The notes under the pieces: model-generated | The model's input: only the letters and a program-made list of their open reading frames with translations | What the model was told of the DNA's origin: nothing | Database searches by the model: none | Shown: one piece after another, positions 34,870 to 46,659 of the stretch | Layout: the number at the start of each line of letters is the position of its first letter | Numbering within the stretch: position 1 is the first letter of the stretch | Made by a program: the position numbers and the translations under genes | Origin: Delphinus delphis | Taxonomy: Eukaryota; Chordata; Mammalia; Artiodactyla; Delphinidae | Assembly: GCF_949987515.2 (NCBI RefSeq) | Contig: NC_082702.1 | Span: 55,521,600 to 55,585,599, forward strand | DNA length: 64,000 bases | Reading direction: 5' to 3'

Positions 34870-35480
34870 AGGGTGGGATGGAACTAGGTAGGCGGGGCCA
34901 GCAAGGGGAATGCATGGAGACCCCCCAACCCCTTCTGCCACGTGTCCAAGGAGAAGGGGTGCAGTGACACCCCCTGTGCAGTCCCTGTGCGGCTGTCCTG
35001 GTGCCTCAGGCCTCCCTTCCCTGCCGCCGGAGCACACGTTGCAAACATCTGCCCTGCTGGCTGCTGGGGGTCGCCCTCCTGGAGTTTCCTGCTGCTGACA
35101 GGAACCGTTTGCCTTTTTATTACCCTCGGCGCACATCTGGGAACACTCTCGGATCAGTCCGGCCGAGCCAGTGGGCTGAAGAGCTGACTCCCAGGCCAAG
35201 CTCATGGGGGCAGGGTGGGGAGCCGTGGCGACAGCCTGGGTCTGGGAAGCGCCTCCCTCCCCCGCCCCTCCCGCGAAGCTGCCGCATGTGACCGGCCTCC
35301 TGGGCCGATTCCACAGAGGGGTTGTGTAACCAGCCTTGTCCAGGAGGGAGGGGACAGCCTGGGCCCAGGGTGGGGTCCCACCAGCCAGCCTGGCCTGCCA
35401 AGTCCAGAAAGGGGCCCCTGGGGCGGCTTCGGGCCTGGGCGGTGGGGCTTCTCTGATTAGGGGTTGAGGTGTTAATTCTC
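34870..35480. other. No recognised feature
   Basis: GC-rich unique DNA with chance frames only. Confidence 0.4.
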
Positions 35481-35483
35481 CCC

Positions 35484-35720
35484 CTTCTTTTTTTTCTTTT
35501 CTTATTTTTCCCCTCTTTGCTTTTCTTCCTTAGCCTTTCTTTCTTTCTTCCTCTTTCTCTTCCTTCCTTCCTTCCTTCCTTCCTTCCTTCCTTTCTTTCT
35601 TTTTTTCTTTCTTTCTTCCTCTCTCTCTTCCTTCCTCCCTCCCTCCCCCTTCCTCCCTCCCTTCCTTCCTCTCTTTCTTTATTTCTTTTCTCCTTCCTTT
35701 CCCCTCCTCTCTCCTCCCCT
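35484..35720 (+). repeat. (CTTT/CTTCC)n polypyrimidine tract
   Basis: About 235 bp of nearly pure C/T including seven consecutive TTCC units. The K/E/R-rich minus-strand frames across it are low-complexity artefacts. Confidence 0.95.
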
Positions 35721-36159
35721 TGAAATGACTTTTGAATCTTCCCACTCAAAGAGCACATCTTTAAGAACCACCTTTGAAACAGCAGGAAGCAAGAGCCTGA
35801 ACAAGTAACATTATTTTAGACAAACCTAGTCTTTCTGCTTAAAGATAACGGGGTCAGGGGAGGAGCTGGCTGTGCCCCTGCCTGCCCCTCTCCATCATGT
35901 GCTGTGCCTTCTTCCCCTCCAGCCTTTCAAGGAGAGAAATGACCCTTCAGCCTCCAGCCGCAGGCCCAGAGATTTCCTGGTGTCCATGGGTCGTGGACAC
36001 TTGCTTCTGAGGTGAACACAGGTACAGAAAGGGCTGCGTAGACCTCGGCGGAGCCGTGAACTAGACCGAGGTGCTAAGGAGCCCTTCCTGCTGCATCCAC
36101 AAACCCACCAGCCTGGCTGGCTGGGCATCAGGCAGCCCCTTGCTTACCTGACCCTGTGT

Positions 36160-36205
36160 CCATACATCTGTCCATCCATCCATCCGTCCGTGTGTCTGTC
36201 TGTGG
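36160..36205 (+). repeat. TCCA-type microsatellite, degenerate
   Basis: 'tctgtccatccatccatccg' followed by 'tccgtgtgtctgtctgtgg'. Confidence 0.85.
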
Positions 36206-36454
36206 CTCCCTCCAACAGCCACCTCTCAGACCCCCACCAACATTACGCCGTTTTTCAGATTTATTATGACATGTTTATTTTGTTTGAAAGTGTCAACTCT
36301 TCTCAAATGAAAAACCTCACCGGGGGAGGCTGGGTGGCCTTAGGGGGGCAGGGGCCAGAGGCTGCTAGTCCCTGGTCTCCTCAAAGCTCAGAGAAGTCCT
36401 GAAGGGTCGCTAAGCCTCTCACCAGACCCAAGGCTTGGCCAGGAACGTTCACTG

Positions 36455-37640
36455 TGTCCCTTTTATTGTTCATTCATTTGTTTCATGAATATTGACCAAG
36501 TCCTCCTGGGTGTCAAGGCATGTGCGAGGTATCTGCATTATAAGAGTGTGCAAGACAGAAGGTCCCCGCCCAAATGAAGGCTCTTTCATTTTAGTGAAAT
36601 GTTGGAAATAAGACAAAACCAAGTGAGTAAATGCAAATAATTACAATTAGGAAGGTGGGCCTATAGAGGCACCGAAACCCATAGGTCCCTGGTTGACCTG
36701 CTTCAGAGCGGGGGCTCCTTCGACCTGGGCTGGGCAGGAAGAGAGGGCCCCGTCTTGTGAGGAGTGGGAGGAATGCTCCAGGCAGTGGGAGCAGCACATG
36801 CAAAGGCCCTGGGGCAGGAACAGCTTGCTGGCTTCTAGGATCTGAATGGAAGCCAGCAGGGCTTGAACAGAGGGGGAAGGAAGGGGAGAGGGACAAGAGG
36901 ATGTTGGGGGGACGGGGCCTGATAACTGGGCCACTGTGAGCTGAGGGCAGGACTTTGGGCTTTGTTCTAAGAGCAGGAAGGAAGTCACTGCATGGGCTTA
37001 AGCAGGGGAGCAATGTGGTCTCGCTTACCTTTTAGGAAGGGAAGACCACTTACCAGGTGGAGGAGAGCATGGGGGCAGGCAGAGAGTGGAGAGAGCGGGG
37101 AGGAGTCAATTGTAATCATTTGAGCAGAGGTGATGGTGCCCTGGAGGTAGAGAACAGCAGGGTAAACCTGGGGAAGTCAGAGGGTCCCCACCCTGTAAGG
37201 GCCTAGTTAGTGAGCGGAACAATTTAATGATCACTTACAAAACAGAGTAAAAAACATAAAATATAGAGGCAGCCCTGAGGGCTGCAGGAGTTCATGACGG
37301 GCATCCAGCCCCATCTTGGAAGAATCAGGAGGGCTTCCTGGAGGAGGAGACATTTCAGCTGAAAATGGAAAGATGAGTAACAGCCAGGAGAAAGGGGATT
37401 GGGGCAGCAGGAGAGCGCTGTTCCGGGCAGTGGGAGCACCCTGTGCAAAGGGCTAGAGACAAGAGGAAGCATGCAGGTTTGAGGACTCCAGCAGGTCAGT
37501 GTTCTCAGGTGAGGAGGTGAGGCTGGGGAGCCAGGCAGGGCTGGGCTGTGACCAGCCTGAGGTCATGGAGGGCGGAAGACTTTGTTCTGTGGGCGCTGGG
37601 GCCACGGGAGGGTTTAAGCCTCAGTGTCATCATCAGTTTT
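36455..37640 (+). repeat. Ancient dispersed repeat, two partial copies in the same orientation
   Basis: Copy one about 36455-37140 ('gcacatgcaaaggccctggg', 'ttgggctttgttctaagagc', 'cttaagcaggggagcaatgt'). Copy two about 37210-37630 ('gacatttcagctgaaaatgg', 'ccctgtgcaaagggctagag', 'gactttgttctgtgggcgct'). Fragments of the same family occur at 8640, 43320-43520, 45440-45870 and 55620-56700. Its name was not settled by eye. Confidence 0.5.
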
Positions 37641-38590
37641 GTGGTTTTGAGCCATCCGGGTGGCTACTGGTGGCATTGGTGTTGGGGGAGGGGAGACAGG
37701 TCCAGAAGAGGCAGTTCTAACTGGCGGCTTCTTCCTGCTTCTTCCTATGAGAAACAGCCACCGAGCAGCTGAGCTCCAGCAGGCCTCAGGGGGAAGGTGG
37801 CACACGTGGCGCAGTGGGCTCAGGAGTTAGGGAGATCCAAGTTCAAGTCCCAGCCCCGCTCTTGTCTGGCCGTGCGACAGATGAGTCGACAGAGGGGTGA
37901 GATTAGGCTTTGGGGGATATTTCCATTTTATGGGTCCCAGAGTTCTGATGGCTAAATGTTTCCTCCTGGGTCTGGTGCTTTATGGTGGCCTGGGGTTGGC
38001 CTGCCTACTCACCTGGCCCCATCTCTGACCTCTGGAAGGAGCATTGCCCAGATCCAGGTGTTGGCATCACGTTCTGTTTTGGGGTATACTCGGAACAAGA
38101 TCTTTTTTAATTGAAAGAGGAAAGTGTAGGATAGGTTTGACCATTAAAGCTATTGCATAATAACCTAGTGGAAAAACAAAAAAACTAAAATATTTAAAGC
38201 AATTGAGTGCTTCCCTGTGGGGGGCTTTCGGAGCAGCCGTTGAGGCTGGCCTGGGATGTGGCTGCCCCCTGGCCATAAAAGGCCGTGTTTGGGGCAGTGG
38301 ATGGAATGGAAGGAGAAACACTGATGACGGGAATTAGGCCCACCAGGACTGACGAGGCTCATCGCTATCACCCCATAACTGTAACGTCAGCATTAACGAG
38401 CCCATTTAACTCAGTGTGGGCCTGTCATCCTCGTGGGCCTTTCCCGGGGAAAACAAGCGCTCTTCCGACTCGCCATTTGCGGGCAAAGATGTGCCCCGTT
38501 TATTTCCACTCTTAACACTGTCCCCTCACCACCCACTGCCTGACCCTGGGGTGGGTTTGTATCAGAATACAAATAAGGTCCACACTGTGA
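37640..38590. other. Mostly unique DNA with a MIR remnant
   Basis: 37800-37900 ('aagttcaagtcccagccccg') is MIR-like. 38090-38210 is AT-rich. No gene. Confidence 0.4.
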
Positions 38591-38594
38591 GGAG

Positions 38595-38860
38595 TTAATA
38601 TATGGACTCTTCTTAAAAATACTTTAATTTTGTATCGGAGGACAGTTGATTTACCATGTTGTGTTAGTTTCAGGTGAACAGCACAGTGATTCGGTTATAC
38701 ACATACCATATATCCATCCTTTTTCAGATTCTTTTCCCATATAGGTTATTACAGAATACTGAGTGGAGTTCCCTGTGCTGTACAGTAGTCCTTGTTGATT
38801 ATCTATTTTATATATAGTAGCGTGTGTAGTTAATCCCAAACTCCTAATTTAATATATAGG
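38595..38860 (-). mobile_element. Short L1 3' end
   Basis: Body about 38608-38848 ('ttgatttaccatgttgtgtt', 'ccctgtgctgtacagtagtc' on plus). Flanking 'ttaatatatgg' and 'ttaatatatagg' are a likely target duplication. Confidence 0.88.
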
Positions 38861-39775
38861 TTTCTCCTCCATTTCTTTCTCCCTGCCTCTGTCTCCCTCT
38901 CCCTCCTCCCGACCTCTTTGTCTCTGTCTCTCCCCCTCTCTCTCTGTTTCGTTACGGTGTATTTATTTAAGAAACAGGATTGTTTGTCTTGGAGAGGTTC
39001 CCACAGTCCTGGGAGTCTGCTGCGAAGTAGAATCTCTATATATGTAAACATATATATACGTAAACACATATGTACGTGAAAGTTTAACCCCCCGCACTGT
39101 CAGGGCTTCTCAAGTTCTCAGGCTCAGGAAGGCGGACGTTAGGGCTGGCTCGTCCTCTTTGGCGGGGCTGCCCTGTGCCCTGCAGGATGGTGGGCACCAT
39201 CCCTGATGTCCACCTATAGACACCAGTAGCATGAGGCCCATTCTGGGAGGGAGCCAGTGTGCAAGCGTTTGGGGGGAGGCCCTGGGTCAGCACCGTGGGG
39301 GAGGGGGGCAGCTCGGCCCGCCCCACCAGGAGCTGCAGAGCTGGGGTGGCCCTTGGAGCTGTCCCCAGCTGGGCCGAGGTGGCCGAGCCTTTATGCACCA
39401 GCGTCGTGGGGTCACTGAGCCCAGGCCGCCTGGGAAGGGCCTGACCTTGGGTGTGGCTGACAGCACTGCCAGTGGTTGGGACGCGTCCCCTTGGAGGGAT
39501 CTGGGTGGCCCCACAGGTCACCGGAGTGAAAGGACACGCGTGTGAATGACAGGTGTGTGTCAGGGGCGTCAGTGGGGCAGACGGCAGGGCCATGAGTGCT
39601 GCCCCGGGAGGAGCAGCGGGGAGAGGAGGCCGGTTCTCTCTCTGTGAGCACCTACTGTGTGCCGGGCATCACACACAGGTGACAGCATGTAGTGACTGAG
39701 AGCGGGGCCGTGGGAGCAGTGCACGCGATGGGGCGGGTGGGGGGCGGTCTGCAGAGAACTTGACAGCAAAGCAGC
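38861..39775. other. TC-rich tract then unique GC-rich DNA
   Basis: 38870-38950 is a degenerate (TCTC)n tract. 39640-39685 has a MIR core ('gagcacctactgtgtgccgg'). Nothing else is recognised. Confidence 0.45.
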
Positions 39776-39777
39776 TA

Positions 39778-41740
39778 AAAGTCCGCCTGCTTTTTAACGT
39801 GTAACCGCGTCACTGACGTATCGCTATAATCCACATACCACCCAACTGACCCCTGTAAAGCGTACCCTGTAAAGTGTACGATTTGATGGTTTTTAGTACG
39901 TTCATAGATTCTGCAACCATCACGACTACCTAATTCCAGAACACTTTTATCAACCCCAAAAGAAACTCCATTCCCACCAACCCCCCATTTTGCTCAAGCC
40001 CCCAGCCCTAAGCTACCACTGATCTTCTTTCTTTCTTTTTGTTTTTAAATAAATTTATTTTATTTTAATTATTTTTGGCTGCGCTGGGTCTTCGTTGCTG
40101 CCCGCGGGCTTTCTCTAGTTGCGGTGAGCGGGGGCTACTCTTCATTGCGGTGCGTGGGCTTCTCATTGCGGTGGCTTCTCTTGTTGCGGAGCACGGGCTC
40201 TAGGCGCGCGGGCTTCAGTAGTTGTGGCACGTGGGCTCAGTAGTTGTGGCCTTACAGCCCTTAGAGCGCAGGCTCAGTAGTTGTGGCGCACGGGCTTAGC
40301 CGCTCCGTGGCACGTGGGATCTTCCCGGACCGGGGCTCGAACCCGTGTCCCCTGCATTGGCAGGCGGATTCTTAACCACTGCGTCACCAGGGGAGCCCCA
40401 CCACTGATCTTCTTTCTGTCTCAAGCGATTTACCTGTTCTGGACCTTTCCTGGAGATAGAATGCTACACTATCCGGTCTTTTGTGGCTGGCTTCTTTCAC
40501 TCTTTGTCATGTGGTCAAGGTTCGTCTGTGTTGTATTTCATCCTTTTTTAAGGCTGAATAATATTCCAGGGTATGGATAGACCATATCTATTGATCCGTT
40601 CACCCACTGATGGACATTTGGGCTGTTTCCACCTTGGGCTATTATGAATAACGCTGCTCTGAACATCTGTAGATGAGATTTTTGTGTGGATGGGTGTTTT
40701 CAATTCTCTCTGGGAGTGGAATTGCCGGGTCCTGTGGTGACTCTATGTTTCACAGTTTGAGGCGCTGCCAAACTGTCTCCCAAAGCGGCTGCCCCGTTCT
40801 ACATTCCCATCAGCAGTGTGTGGGGGCTGCAATCGCTCTACGTTCTTACCAGCGCTTCTTTCTCTCTTTCTGATTCTAGCCATCCTCGGGGGTGGGAGGT
40901 GGTACCTCTCTGTGGTTTTGGTTTACATTCCCCTAATGACTAATGGTGCTGAGCAGCTCTTCACGTGCTTGTTGGCCATTTGTACATCTTCTTCGGAGAA
41001 ATGTCTATTCAGATCCTTTGCCCATTTAAAAATTAGGTGACGTGTCTTTTTACCTTTCAACTGTAAGCGTTCTGTATACATTCTGGATACAGATCCCTTC
41101 TCAGGTATGTGATTTGCACATAATTTCTTCCATTCTGTGAGTTCTCTTTTCACTTTCTGGATGGTCTCCTTTGGAGTGCAAAAGGTTTTAATTTTGATGA
41201 AGTCCAATTTCCCTGTTGTTTTTGTTGCTTGTCCTTTTGGTGTCATTTCTAAGAACCACTACCTAGTCCAAGGTTATGAAGATTTTCCCCTATGTTTTCT
41301 TCTAAGGGTTTTATAATTTTAGCTCTTACGTATAGTCCTTGGATTCATTTTAAGTATATGGTGTGAGGTAAGGGTCCAACTTCGTTCTTTTGCACGTGGA
41401 CGTCAAGCCCCGTTTGTTGAAAAGACAGTATTCCCCCATTGAGTGATCTTGGCACTCTTGTCAAACATCAGTGGACAATAAATGTGAGGGTTTATTTCTG
41501 AACTCCCTGTTCTCTTCCGTTGATCTCTGTGTCTGACCTCATGCTGAAACCGCGGTCTTGAGGACTATAGGTTTGTAGAAAGCTTTGAAATCAGGAAAGT
41601 GTCAGTCCTCCAAGTTTGTTCTTCTTTTTCAAGATTGTTTTGGAATTTTCCAGATGAATTTTGCATTTCCTCGTGACATTTAGGATAAACTTGTCAGTGT
41701 TTGAGCGGCCTTTTATTCTAAACGGTATCAATGATAAAAC
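39778..41740 (-). mobile_element. Old L1M, about 1.6 kb of L1 split by a SINE
   Basis: The minus strand reads ORF2p relics: GKLDFIKIKTFCTPKETIQK and KWAKDLNRHFSEEDVQMANK around 40960-41200, the C-terminal region at 40450-40800, and a 3' UTR relic at 39790-40015. Stops and indels are frequent. A CHR-1 SINE at 40033-40399 was inserted later. Confidence 0.88.
40015..40417 (-). mobile_element. CHR-1-type SINE nested in L1M, 18-bp target-site duplication
   Basis: Element 40033-40399. 'accactgatcttctttct' is identical at 40015-40032 and 40400-40417. The head is at the right end ('gcgtcaccaggggagcccc'), the A/T-rich tail at the left. Confidence 0.97.
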
Positions 41741-41774
41741 CTTCCTTCTCCTATCCCCACACCCCACGGGGCTA

Positions 41775-42018
41775 CCTCTGGTTAAGGGTGTGGACTGAAG
41801 TGCTGAAGGGCCTGGGTTGAAGCCCAGGCCCCACTGCTCACTAGCTGTGGGACCTCGGGCAAGGTATTGGACCTCTCTGTGCGTCATCCATCTCAGGTGT
41901 TCAGTGTGGGTGATGACTGTACCTACCTCCTGGGGTTGCTGTGAGGATGAAATAAGCAAACGCAGGTGCAGGACTTCCTTGTGTATAGTAAATGCTCAAT
42001 AAATATTAGCTGCTATGA
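41775..42018 (+). repeat. Near full-length MIR
   Basis: From 'ggttaagggtgtggactgaa' through 'ctgtgggacctcgggcaagg' to 'gtaaatgctcaataaatatt' and 'agctgctatgatg'; all MIR sub-blocks are in order. Confidence 0.9.
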
Positions 42019-42067
42019 TGAGCTCATGTTACTCCTTTTAAGCCTTGCACCAGCCCCAGGGGGCAGG

Positions 42068-42232
42068 GGTTCTCAGCCCTGCCAGCACACGGGACGCTCT
42101 TGGGGACCTGAAAAGGTTCTCTTACCAGGGCCCCACTCCCCAGAAATTCTGATGGGATACATTCTGGGTGCAGCCTGGGAAACAGTTGTTTTTAAACTCC
42201 CAGGTAATTTTAAAGGGAAGTGGGCTAAGGAC
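42068..42232 (+). mobile_element. MER5-like hAT fragment
   Basis: 'ggttctcagccctgccagca', 'gggccccactccccagaaat' and 'tttttaaactcccaggtaat' follow MER5 order. Confidence 0.65.
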
Positions 42233-42554
42233 AGTCGTGAGACTGCATACAGTCATCTCCACTTGGCCGGTGAAGCCCCCGTTTGTCGGGCCCACTCCCA
42301 CCCCCGGGCACTTTCCAGGGAGGACACATCCCTCCCTCAAGGAGTTGCCAGCTTAGCTGGTGACTGTGTGAAATGAAGTGCAAACAGCCTTATCAGTAAA
42401 AGTCCAGGAACAAAGCGAGCCCCCCACCTCCACCCCGCCCAGAGCTGGGGGAGGGGCGCGGACAGCACAGAGAGACCACGGGCTGTGGAGCCAACCACTT
42501 GAGCCTGGTCACGGGAGTGCCCTGAGGGCTAATGAGGTCTTCAGTGGGGATGAT

Positions 42555-43050
42555 GACTGTGTTAGTTTCCTGTGGCTGCTGTCACAGATTCCCACAAATT
42601 TAGTGGCTTGAGACAACACAGGTTTATTCATCTTGCAGTTCCGGAGGGCAGACCCCTAATGTGAAGGTGCGGGCGGGGCTGCGTTCGTTCTGGAGGCTCT
42701 AGAGGAGGTGCGCTCTCTGCCTTTCCAGCTTTCTAGAGCCGCCCCCATTCCTTGGCTCATGGCCTCTTCCTCTGTCTTGGCAGCCAGCAATGTCATCTTA
42801 CAATCTCTCTCTCTCTCTGCCTCTGCTTCTGTTGTCACATCTCCTTCTCTGACTCTGACCCCCCCCCCACCTCCCTCTTATAAGGACCCTTGAGATGACA
42901 TTGGGCCCCTGGAGAACCCAGGGTCATCTCCCATCTCAAGATCCCACTTTGATTACATCTTTCTATGTTAAGGTCGCATATTCACGGGTTTCGGGGATGA
43001 GGGCGTGGACATCTTTGGAACCATTATTCTGACCACAGTGACAGTGGTTA
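42555..43050 (-). repeat. Ancient LTR-like repeat, nearly complete
   Basis: 'gttagtttcctgtggctgct', 'ctctctctgcctctgcttct', 'ctcttataaggacccttgag', 'gtggacatctttggaaccat' on plus match a common mammalian repeat in reverse. A C-run lies at 42859-42868. Shorter relatives are at 46012-46140 and perhaps 30120-30165. Confidence 0.6.
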
Positions 43051-44220
43051 ACATGTATCGATCCCTTCTGACCCGCCAGGCACCGGGCTTTGGTACCAGC
43101 CACAGGGCCACCCTTGGGGAGGTGGTGTTCCCATCTCAGCCCCGGGGTACCAGAGGACAGCAGAGGCAGGACCAGCATCAGGCAGGTCTGGCTGTCTTGA
43201 CCACGCCGGGCTCATCTTCCTTGGGAGCAGGTGAGGCAGAGTCCGGGGCAGCGTCCAGGACCCAGGAGGTTAGACTTGGAGGAGCTGTCAGCGTCGATCA
43301 CGATTAGCACTAAATAAAGTGGGCTGACCATTGGAGCTGAGACAGTGCGAGGAATGACAGTCTCCCAGACGGAGGCCTCACTCAGGCCTGGGACGTTTGG
43401 AGTCAGAGCAGAGCCTGGATGGGGAGGAAGCTCCCATCGGTGGACAGGCCTGAGGGAGCCTTGAATGCCGAGCTTCGGTGTGTAGCCTTGATCCCGTAGG
43501 CGGTGGGGAGCCACCGAAGTTGTGTGAGCAGAGGAGAAGCATGAGAAAGGGGGCGTGAGGAAGGCTGTCCCTCACAGGCTTAAATGCCTGTCACCCTCAC
43601 CCGGGGCAGCCTTTCTCTCCCCACCCCTCCCCAAGCAGGGCCGTGGCATTCCCGGGGGCTACCTGGCCCAGTCCCTTTGGAAAGCACCAGGACTACCAGC
43701 ACCTCTTTCCTGTGCCCGGGCACCCCTCGGTGGCCGGAAGCAATGCATTGTAATGCTGGCCTCCAGGATTTCCTGTAGCGGCCCAGGGGCTGGATGAGTC
43801 TTTGTGAAAACCCTCCCCAGAGAGCCCTGGGCTGCCTGGCCAGGGTCAGACCCAGGAGGGATGTTTGCTATGGGACTTTGGGGAGAGGGCCTTACCGGAA
43901 GTGGCTGCTCTCTGCTTATGGGGCCGAGGGGGCCTCCGGAGCCCCGTCCACCAGCCTCCTGGCTCTGGGTGGGGGTCGCCTCCCGGCATCCTCTGCAGTG
44001 GCCACGGTGGGAATGGCTGTCAGCTCCTGACCCCGGCTGGCCGTCATGGGCTCCCCGGCTCTTTGCACTCAGCAGAAATGACATCTGCGTTGTCGGGTAC
44101 CTTACGGGGGGCTGTGTCCCCGTCCTCAGCCCCACGCCCACCTCCCACAGGCACGGGGCACGACCCGCTGCTCTGAGGACGCGGAGGGGTGAGATGTGAA
44201 AGGTCACCCTTGACTCCCCT
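43050..44220. other. Unique DNA with an old-repeat remnant
   Basis: 43320-43530 carries fragments of the ancient repeat seen at 36.5 kb ('gatcccgtaggcggtgggga'). A 215-codon minus frame (43659-44306) has no recognisable domain. Confidence 0.4.
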
Positions 44221-44640
44221 CCCCCACCCTCCCCCGGGACGGCCAGATCTTGTCGCTCGCGGCCTCCGGCTGGCTGTTGGCTGAGGTGGGGACACACGCT
44301 GGCCACAACGGAATTTTATTCATGCGCGGTGTCCACCCAGCGCTGACCAGACAGAAGGGGCTCAGTGAATGGGTGTCGGGGTCCAGGGAAGACAGTGGGG
44401 GTGGGAGGACACCCTGCCGCCCTGCCGGGCCGGGGTGAGGGGACTCCCGCCTGCACCCTGACCTGCCACCTCCTGGGAGGCGAGACCTATGGCTCGAGGC
44501 CGCGGGGCCCGCGGCACAGCCTGGCCCGCTGCAGCCTCGAAACCCAGCCGAGGCCACACTGCGTTTCCTGTCGCCAAACTTCCGAGGCCAGCGGGTGTCC
44601 CTGCGGCCTGGATCCAGCCTCTGACTGTTCCCGTGAGAAG
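44221..44640. promoter_or_regulatory. Orphan CpG-rich patch
   Basis: By hand about 31 CpGs in 420 bp, GC about 65%, observed/expected about 0.65. That meets classical CpG-island limits although no gene is evident. It could be a promoter of a long non-coding RNA or a GC-rich remnant. Confidence 0.35.
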
Positions 44641-45175
44641 CTGGCCTGGGGGTTGCGGTGAGGCCTGGGCTGGGCTGGGTGTCAAGGACCTGATTTCTGC
44701 CCCAGGGTGGCTGGAGGATTCGCCCTCGGAGCCCTCAAGTCTCTTTGGTCCCTCCGTCCCCCCACCTAGAACACCTTGTCCCCGCTGTGCCCATCCGCAC
44801 CCAGCCCGACCGGGAAACTGACATGAGCTGCTCCCGGGAGACTGTGGAGCTGAGCACAGATGTGGATGTTTCTATCCACCTACAGAATGCTTCTGAACCC
44901 TACTGTCTTCCCGCAGACCACAGTGAAATGCCATGGGGGAAACCCGACAGAGCCGGCTGGAAGTCTGGCTGCGTGATCCTGAGTTAGGTGGCTTCACCTA
45001 GAAAGTGGCTCTCCCCCCAGAGGTGACACTGCACAGCTGTGGGTCTCCCCTCGCCCTTGGTCAGGCTGGGAGGAGGACGGGGCTTCTGCGGGCCGTGATT
45101 TCCATTGCCAGGGAAGTTAACCACCTCCCCGGCCTGTGGGTCACGGGTCACCATGGGGCAGTGGAGGGAAATGAG
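44640..45175. other. No recognised feature
   Basis: Moderately GC-rich unique DNA. Confidence 0.4.
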
Positions 45176-45177
45176 AG

Positions 45178-45352
45178 CTGATGTTAGCTGAGCACTTACT
45201 ATGTGCCAGCCTGTGCTGGGCCCCCACCCTGGGCGTCTTGTTCGGCCATCGCCATCCTGGGAGGCAAATGCTATTCTTGTCACATTACAGGTGAAAAACC
45301 CAGATTCAGGGAGGGGTTGCGGCTCACCAGAGGGCACCCAGCTGGTCAGGAG
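45178..45352 (+). repeat. MIR
   Basis: 'gctgagcacttactatgtgc', 'cacattacaggtgaaaaacc' and 'gggcacccagctggtcagga'. Confidence 0.8.
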
Positions 45353-45439
45353 GGCCTGGGCTGGAAGCAGGGACGTCTGTCTTCGCTGTCTGTGAGGGCT
45401 CTGTGCATCCCCCTCCTCAGTGTAGGCACGGTGCTGCCC

Positions 45440-46140
45440 TCAAGAAGATTCTAGGAAAAAAAGCTAAGCAATAAATGAAACGATTTCCAGTTGCAAGGCA
45501 TGCCACATGGGAGATCTCTGATAGGAAATCAGGGAGCACTTCTCGGAAGAGGGGACATTCTCACACCTTGCTGAGCCCTGAGAACAGACAGCTTTGCATC
45601 GAGAGGGGACAAGCAGTCAGCAGCTGCTTGGACAAAGGCTCAGCTAACAGGCTGAACTGGGCTGCCTGCCTGGAGTGCAGCGAGGCGGGGGAGGGCAGAC
45701 CCCTGGACCTGCAAACATGGTTAGGCCACGTGTGCTCTGGCTGAGCCCACACCACGCTGGGTGCCATGGGACAGACAAAGACGCCTAAATCAGGTTTCCT
45801 GCCTTTGAGGAAATTCCAATTAGACGCTAGGTGAGATGCAGAGGCGTGATAAGTGACTAACAATGGCAGGCCTGGGAAGAAAGTGAGCAGAAGCAGAGGT
45901 GAGGGTGCAGCGGCCCAGAGACAGGCGAGGCCCGCGTGGGCTGGGTCGGGGTGGGAAAGGGAGGACAGACGTGGCTGGGACCCTGACAACAATAGGGGAC
46001 GTCCAGGGTGTTGTAGGAGTTTCCTGTGGCCGCTGTTACAAGTGACCACAAACATGTTGGCTTAAAACATCACAGATTTATTCGGTTAGTGTTCTGCAAG
46101 TCAGAAGTGTGGTACGGGTCTGCCTGGGCCAAAATCAAGT
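45440..46140. repeat. Old-repeat remnants
   Basis: 45440-45870 has pieces of the ancient repeat at 36.5 kb ('gaggggacattctcacacct', 'gatgcagaggcgtgataagt'). 46012-46140 ('gagtttcctgtggccgctgt', 'gttggcttaaaacatcacag') is the edge of the LTR-like element at 42.6 kb, minus orientation. Confidence 0.45.
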
Positions 46141-46147
46141 TGCCAGC

Positions 46148-46655
46148 CAAGCTGTGTGACCTGGGACAGGTCACTCTACCTCTCTGAGCTTCACTCTCTG
46201 CAGGTGAAGGGTGGGGGGTATGAGAAGCATTTATAAATTGTGTGCCACAGGGCTTCCCTGGTTGCACAGTGGTTAAGAATCCGCCTGCCAATGCAGGGGA
46301 CACGGGTTCAAGCCCTGGTCCGGGAAGTTCCCATATGCCGCGGAGCAATGAAACCGTGCGCCACAACTACTGAGCCTGCGCTCTAGAGCCCACGAACCCC
46401 AACTACGGAAGCCCACGCGCCTAGAGCCCGCGCTCCGCAACAAGAGAAGCCACCGCAATGAGAAGACCGCGCACCGCAGCGAAGAGTAGCCCTCGCTCGC
46501 TGCAACTAGAGAAAGCCCGCATGCAGCAATGAAGACCCAACACGGCCAAAAATAAATAAAATTAATTAATTAATTAAAAATATATATTAATAAGCTATTA
46601 ATGAGATTTAAAAAAAAATTGCGTGACACAGTGCCTGGCACACAGGAGATGATTT
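46148..46655 (+). repeat. MIR split by a CHR-1 SINE
   Basis: Left half 46148-46250 ('gctgtgtgacctgggacagg'), right half 46617-46655 ('gcctggcacacaggagatg'). The SINE sits between them. Confidence 0.8.
46236..46631 (+). mobile_element. CHR-1-type SINE, long form, with 15-bp target-site duplication
   Basis: Element 46251-46616; head 'ggcttccctggttgcacagt', tail of AAATAAAATTAATTAATT. Flanks 'aattgtgtgccacag' and 'aattgcgtgacacag' (two differences). Confidence 0.95.
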
Positions 46656-46659
46656 ACCT

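Noticed and set aside
40923..41246. Intact 107-codon minus-strand frame
   Set aside because: It is a chance open remnant of L1M ORF2; flanking parts of the same element are full of stops.
43659..44306. 215-codon minus-strand frame
   Set aside because: No domain, signal or splice pattern; overlaps other long frames in GC-rich DNA.
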